From Marchantia polymorpha subsp. ruderalis (Eukaryota; Streptophyta; Marchantiopsida; Marchantiales; Marchantiaceae), in the NCBI GenBank assembly GCA_037833965.1, contig AP031352.1, positions 23,292,501-23,356,500 of the forward strand: DNA of 64,000 bases. The letters run 5' to 3'. Positions 61,437 to 64,000 of this stretch are shown here, one piece after another (positions within the stretch are counted from its first letter, which is position 1; each line of letters begins with the position of its first letter). The position numbers and the translations under genes are program-made. The notes under the pieces are model-generated. The model did not search any database. It was not told the DNA's origin and worked only from the letters and a program-made list of their open reading frames with translations.

Positions 61437-62602
61437 ATGGGAACATCAATTGATATGGGTGAGGTTCTCAATGCAATCATGGCGGAGATGAAGGAGTTGA
61501 GAAAAGCAATAGTAGATGGGCATACCAAGCAGCAAACCATGGAAGATAAAATCTTCGCATTAGAGAGTGAGAAAGTAGAGAGAGAGAGAGAGTTGGAGAG
61601 ATGGAAGTTGAACCTCAAGTTCAAGCTTCCCAAGTTCAGCCAGAACCAACTCCTATTGATGCAGCAGAGGCAAATAGGAGACGTCTTCAAGAGATTGAAG
61701 ATCAAGCAAATCTTTTGCTTCGAATGGGAAAATCCTGTAAGGTGGAAGCTTACAAAGGGAGTATAGCAATGGGAGTGTTAGAGGGATGGATTATGAGGAT
61801 GAATATTCATTTATCCCATTTTCATGTTTCTGATTATATTGCAGGAATGTTCATGAGATCTTATCTTACGGATAAGGCTCTCACATGGTACACAACATGG
61901 GAGAGAATGCTTTCAGAACGAGGTGCTACCATTTCGTGGAGTGGAATGCAAGAAGGACTTCTGCAAAATTTTCAAGCGGTGGATTCTCTTCAAACTGCAA
62001 GAATGAAGTTGTGGGATCTGAAGCAGAAAGGAGGTATTCATGAGTACATTGAAGAATTTTGTGATCTTCAAGTATCTATCATGGATATGAGTGGAGCTGA
62101 AGCCTTGGACGTGTTCAAACGAGGCTTGAAAGATCGAATTCGAAAGGATGTGATGGTAAGCAATCCATCTACTGTGAATGAAGCAATCGCAATTGCTCAA
62201 CGAATTTCAGGTGCTTTTGGTGTCACACACGGTGAACCAGTGAGCAATTTTAGAGATCCATCTGGTCCAACACCGATGGAGTTGGGAAACCTTCGACGTA
62301 GAGAAGGTTTTGCACCAACAAGAGGACCACCACCAAGATTTGGAGGTGAGATTAGGCGACCAGGAGTTCCAAATTTGCAAGAAGGTTATGCAAATAATGG
62401 AATGGTTCGAGGAGGAGCTGGAGTTCGTGACAATCGCCAATGCTATGCATGTGGACGAATGGGTCACATAGCCAAGTTTTGTCGAGTTCGGCCGACACAA
62501 CAAGGAGGACGGCCCATGCAGCGACGACCGTTCAACAATATGGAGGGGATAGAGTATGAAGAGGTGGAGGAAGCAGTTTCGGGAAACGAAGATCACCAGT
62601 AA
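61437..62602 (+). pseudogene. Ty3/gypsy gag with CCHC zinc knuckle, one frameshift
   Basis: Gag forms the virus-like particle and binds element RNA. The natural start is likely Met 61437, giving a coiled-coil N-terminus (MAEMKELRKA, then Glu/Lys-rich) that runs into a GAGAGA run near 61575-61592, after which gag continues in another frame (61601-62602, 333 codons). That frame has the retrotransposon gag core (LTDKALTWYTTWERML, LWDLKQKGGIHEYIEEF, FKRGLKDRIRKDVM) and a knuckle CYACGRMGHIAKFC (near 62441-62482), spacing C-x2-C-x4-H-x4-C. It ends TAA just before the protease frame. A change in the GA repeat number probably caused the shift; 61601 could also serve as an internal start. Confidence 0.75.
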
Positions 62603-62604
62603 TC

Positions 62605-62986
62605 TTGCCTCGCGGCCTTACTGGTTCTACAAAGCGAAGAAAAGGCGAGGTTGGAAGAAGGCAATGGTTGGGAGCTCATGGAAGGAGTAAGAAGCAAGCT
62701 CAACTCATTGTCACTGATGGTTTCATGGAAGGACACAAGGTGAGAGTTTTAATTGATCCTGGAGCAACTGAGAATTTTCTATCAAGGAGTGTTGCTATGA
62801 AGTTAGGTTTGATGTTGATGAAGGACGTGAGTGAAGAAGTTGAATTGCCAAACGGGCAAACTGAAGTGATAGAAACACTTCCACGGAGTGTAGAATTATC
62901 CATAGGTAGATACAAGGAGAGCATTGAATGGAGAGTAATTCGTTTAGCTCGATATGATGTCATCCTTGGAATGCCATGGATGGAAC
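62605..62986 (+). CDS. Ty3/gypsy aspartic protease region of pol, interrupted
   Basis: The frame after gag carries the retropepsin core: QLIVTDGFMEGHKVRVLIDPG near the active site is followed by ATENFLSRSVAMKLGL, then VIRLARYDVILGMPWME, the conserved second half of plant gypsy proteases (hydrophobic-hydrophobic-G-M-x-W). The active-site triplet D-S/T-G reads D-P-G here and D-L-G in the minus-strand copy. The frame is cut at 62987 by a solo LTR and resumes in frame at 63845. Confidence 0.75.
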
Positions 62987-63844
62987 TGTAAGACCGGGTG
63001 TTGCACATATGTACTAAGTCTTAGAAGTGGTCAAGGGAATAAGGATGATTAGCCAAGGCATAGCTAAGACTAGCTAGTTATGACTAAACTAGTTAGTTAT
63101 AACTAAGTTTATCTAGTCATGACTAAGTTTAGCTACAATGTCTATAGTTGGCGGAATAATTAGCGGAGTTCTAGAAGAATGGAGTGAGCACTTCTATTTT
63201 GTCCTTTACAAGGAGTGAGCACTTCTATTTTGTCTTATACAAAAGTTCTAGATTCCAAGGGATTAGATATTTGACTAGAAGCTTGGATTTGATTGGTTTG
63301 ACTAAATGTATGAAAGATGATTGGCTAGACTAAGTCTAATGTTGACTTAGTGGCTAGGAAGCTTGTAGAAGTTTAAAAGCTTCAAATGGCATGTCGCCAC
63401 CTCAACCTTGGATTCCAGAAGCTTCTAGAAGGTTTAGGTAGGCCAATGGCATGTTGCCACGTAGAGAAGGTTAGTCAAACTTACCTAGGTAAAAGTAAGT
63501 TAGGAGAAATTACCACATGTTACTATGGTAACTTCTCAAGTAGTATAAATAGAGAGGTAGAGTAGCACCTCTCAAGCAAGTTTGGAGAGTCATGTGTGAG
63601 GACTTGTTTCAGTAATGAAGGAGTGAAGTTTTTGAGTATCTTGGAGTATCGACGTGTGTTTGCATTTATGTGAAGAGGGTGATGTGAGGAGAGTTGTGTG
63701 TGAGTTGGAGTGATACATGAGAGTTTGTAAGAGAAGGTGTTTGGGACATGAGTGAGAGTATGAATCTTAGTCTTCTAGAACCATGATGCGCTACCACAAA
63801 GCCATCAGAGGTAAACCTTAGTGAGAGTCAGCCCGGAGGTTGCA
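62987..63844 (+). repeat. Solo LTR of the TGTAAGACC family inside gypsy pol
   Basis: Begins TGTAAGACCGGG and ends CCCGGAGGTTGCA (extended imperfect inverted ends) and is flanked by GAAC at 62983-62986 and 63845-63848. Removing it and one GAAC restores the same sequence as the uninterrupted minus-strand copy (about 24850-24830). It has a TATA box (TATAAAT near 63544), direct repeats of a 30-bp GGAGTGAGCACTTC unit (63183-63240) and CTAGTTATGACTAA-type repeats (63075-63130). Confidence 0.88.
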
Positions 63845-64000
63845 GAACAATATAATCCGAAGGTAGATTGGAGAAGAAAAGTGATTACAAGTAGTGGATG
63901 GAAGATCTATGGAGATAGAATTAGATCTCAGAATAGGAATTTACCCCTCTTTGTGATGGGTACAGCATCCATTTCTAGAGATGATGTATGTTTCCTTGGA
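63845..64000 (+). CDS. Gypsy pol continuing after the solo LTR (partial)
   Basis: Open to the window edge in the frame of the protease. SSGWKIYGDRIRSQNRN and LPLFVMGTASIS match the minus-strand copy at 24780-24690. This is the linker between protease and RT. Confidence 0.75.

Larger units (their letters stand above)
60403..64000 (+). mobile_element. Ty3/gypsy retrotransposon, 5' part (runs off window)
   Basis: Inserted into copy C. Order: 5' LTR, primer binding site, leader with two small related frames, gag with a CCHC knuckle, protease, then a solo LTR insertion and resumed pol at 63845-64000. The preceding bases CTAGA (60398-60402) should recur after its 3' LTR if intact. It is related to the minus-strand remnant at 9.5-26 kb but much better preserved. 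Confidence 0.85.

Overview
The window is nuclear DNA from a land plant with a large, repeat-rich genome. Evidence: a class III (secretory) peroxidase locus, a PIN-LIKES (PILS) type membrane carrier, a nuclear gene for a plastid ClpP5-like protease subunit with a transit-peptide-like first exon, GT-AG introns, and nested Ty3/gypsy and Ty1/copia retroelements. I cannot name the species. Base composition switches sharply between GC-rich repeat blocks and very AT-rich intergenic DNA.

Layout. 0.5-1.4 kb: decayed Ty1/copia RT-RNase H. About 2.6-2.9 kb: possible small secreted protein. 4.7-4.9 kb: an LTR followed by a Met-tRNA-type primer binding site. 5-23 kb: a nested transposon cluster. An old minus-strand Ty3/gypsy chromovirus (about 9.5-26 kb) is cut by insertion D (20687-23019) inside its integrase gene and by insertion A (9853-20099) exactly between integrase C-terminus and chromodomain. 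A is itself cut by insertion B (14648-19962). A further member, copy 1 (5546-8655), sits inside an older relative, E. 28.2-29.8 kb: class III peroxidase with one nonsense codon. 33.3-38.6 kb: PILS carrier, 10 exons. 39.6-42.4 kb: ClpP5-like subunit, 8 exons, convergent with PILS. 43-58 kb: AT-rich, gene-poor DNA with an LTR remnant, a decayed hAT transposase and an inverted-repeat element. 58.2-60.4 kb: copy C of the GC-rich family, interrupted by a plus-strand gypsy element (60403 to window end) related to the old minus-strand one, whose pol is itself interrupted by a solo LTR (62987-63844).

The most unusual content is the GC-rich family (copies 1, A, B, C; relatives D and E). Copies 1, A and B each have 13-bp terminal inverted repeats (TGTGGTA-CCCAC / GTGGG-TATTACA types) and a perfect 5-bp target duplication (ATCCC, ATCAA, TGACA), with no LTR pair inside. 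The longer copies carry a broken gene for a protein with a gag/plant-transposon-protein-like N-terminal half, a Pro-Ser-Ala-Glu repeat linker and a coiled-coil C-terminus. Their DNA is packed with short palindromes and a roughly 125-bp module with its own inverted repeats; both show paired base changes that preserve stems. Whether these are solo copies of a giant ORF-bearing LTR or an LTR-less element using an integrase-like 5-bp insertion is open.

The three host genes show no functional linkage; they are single genes between transposon-rich blocks.
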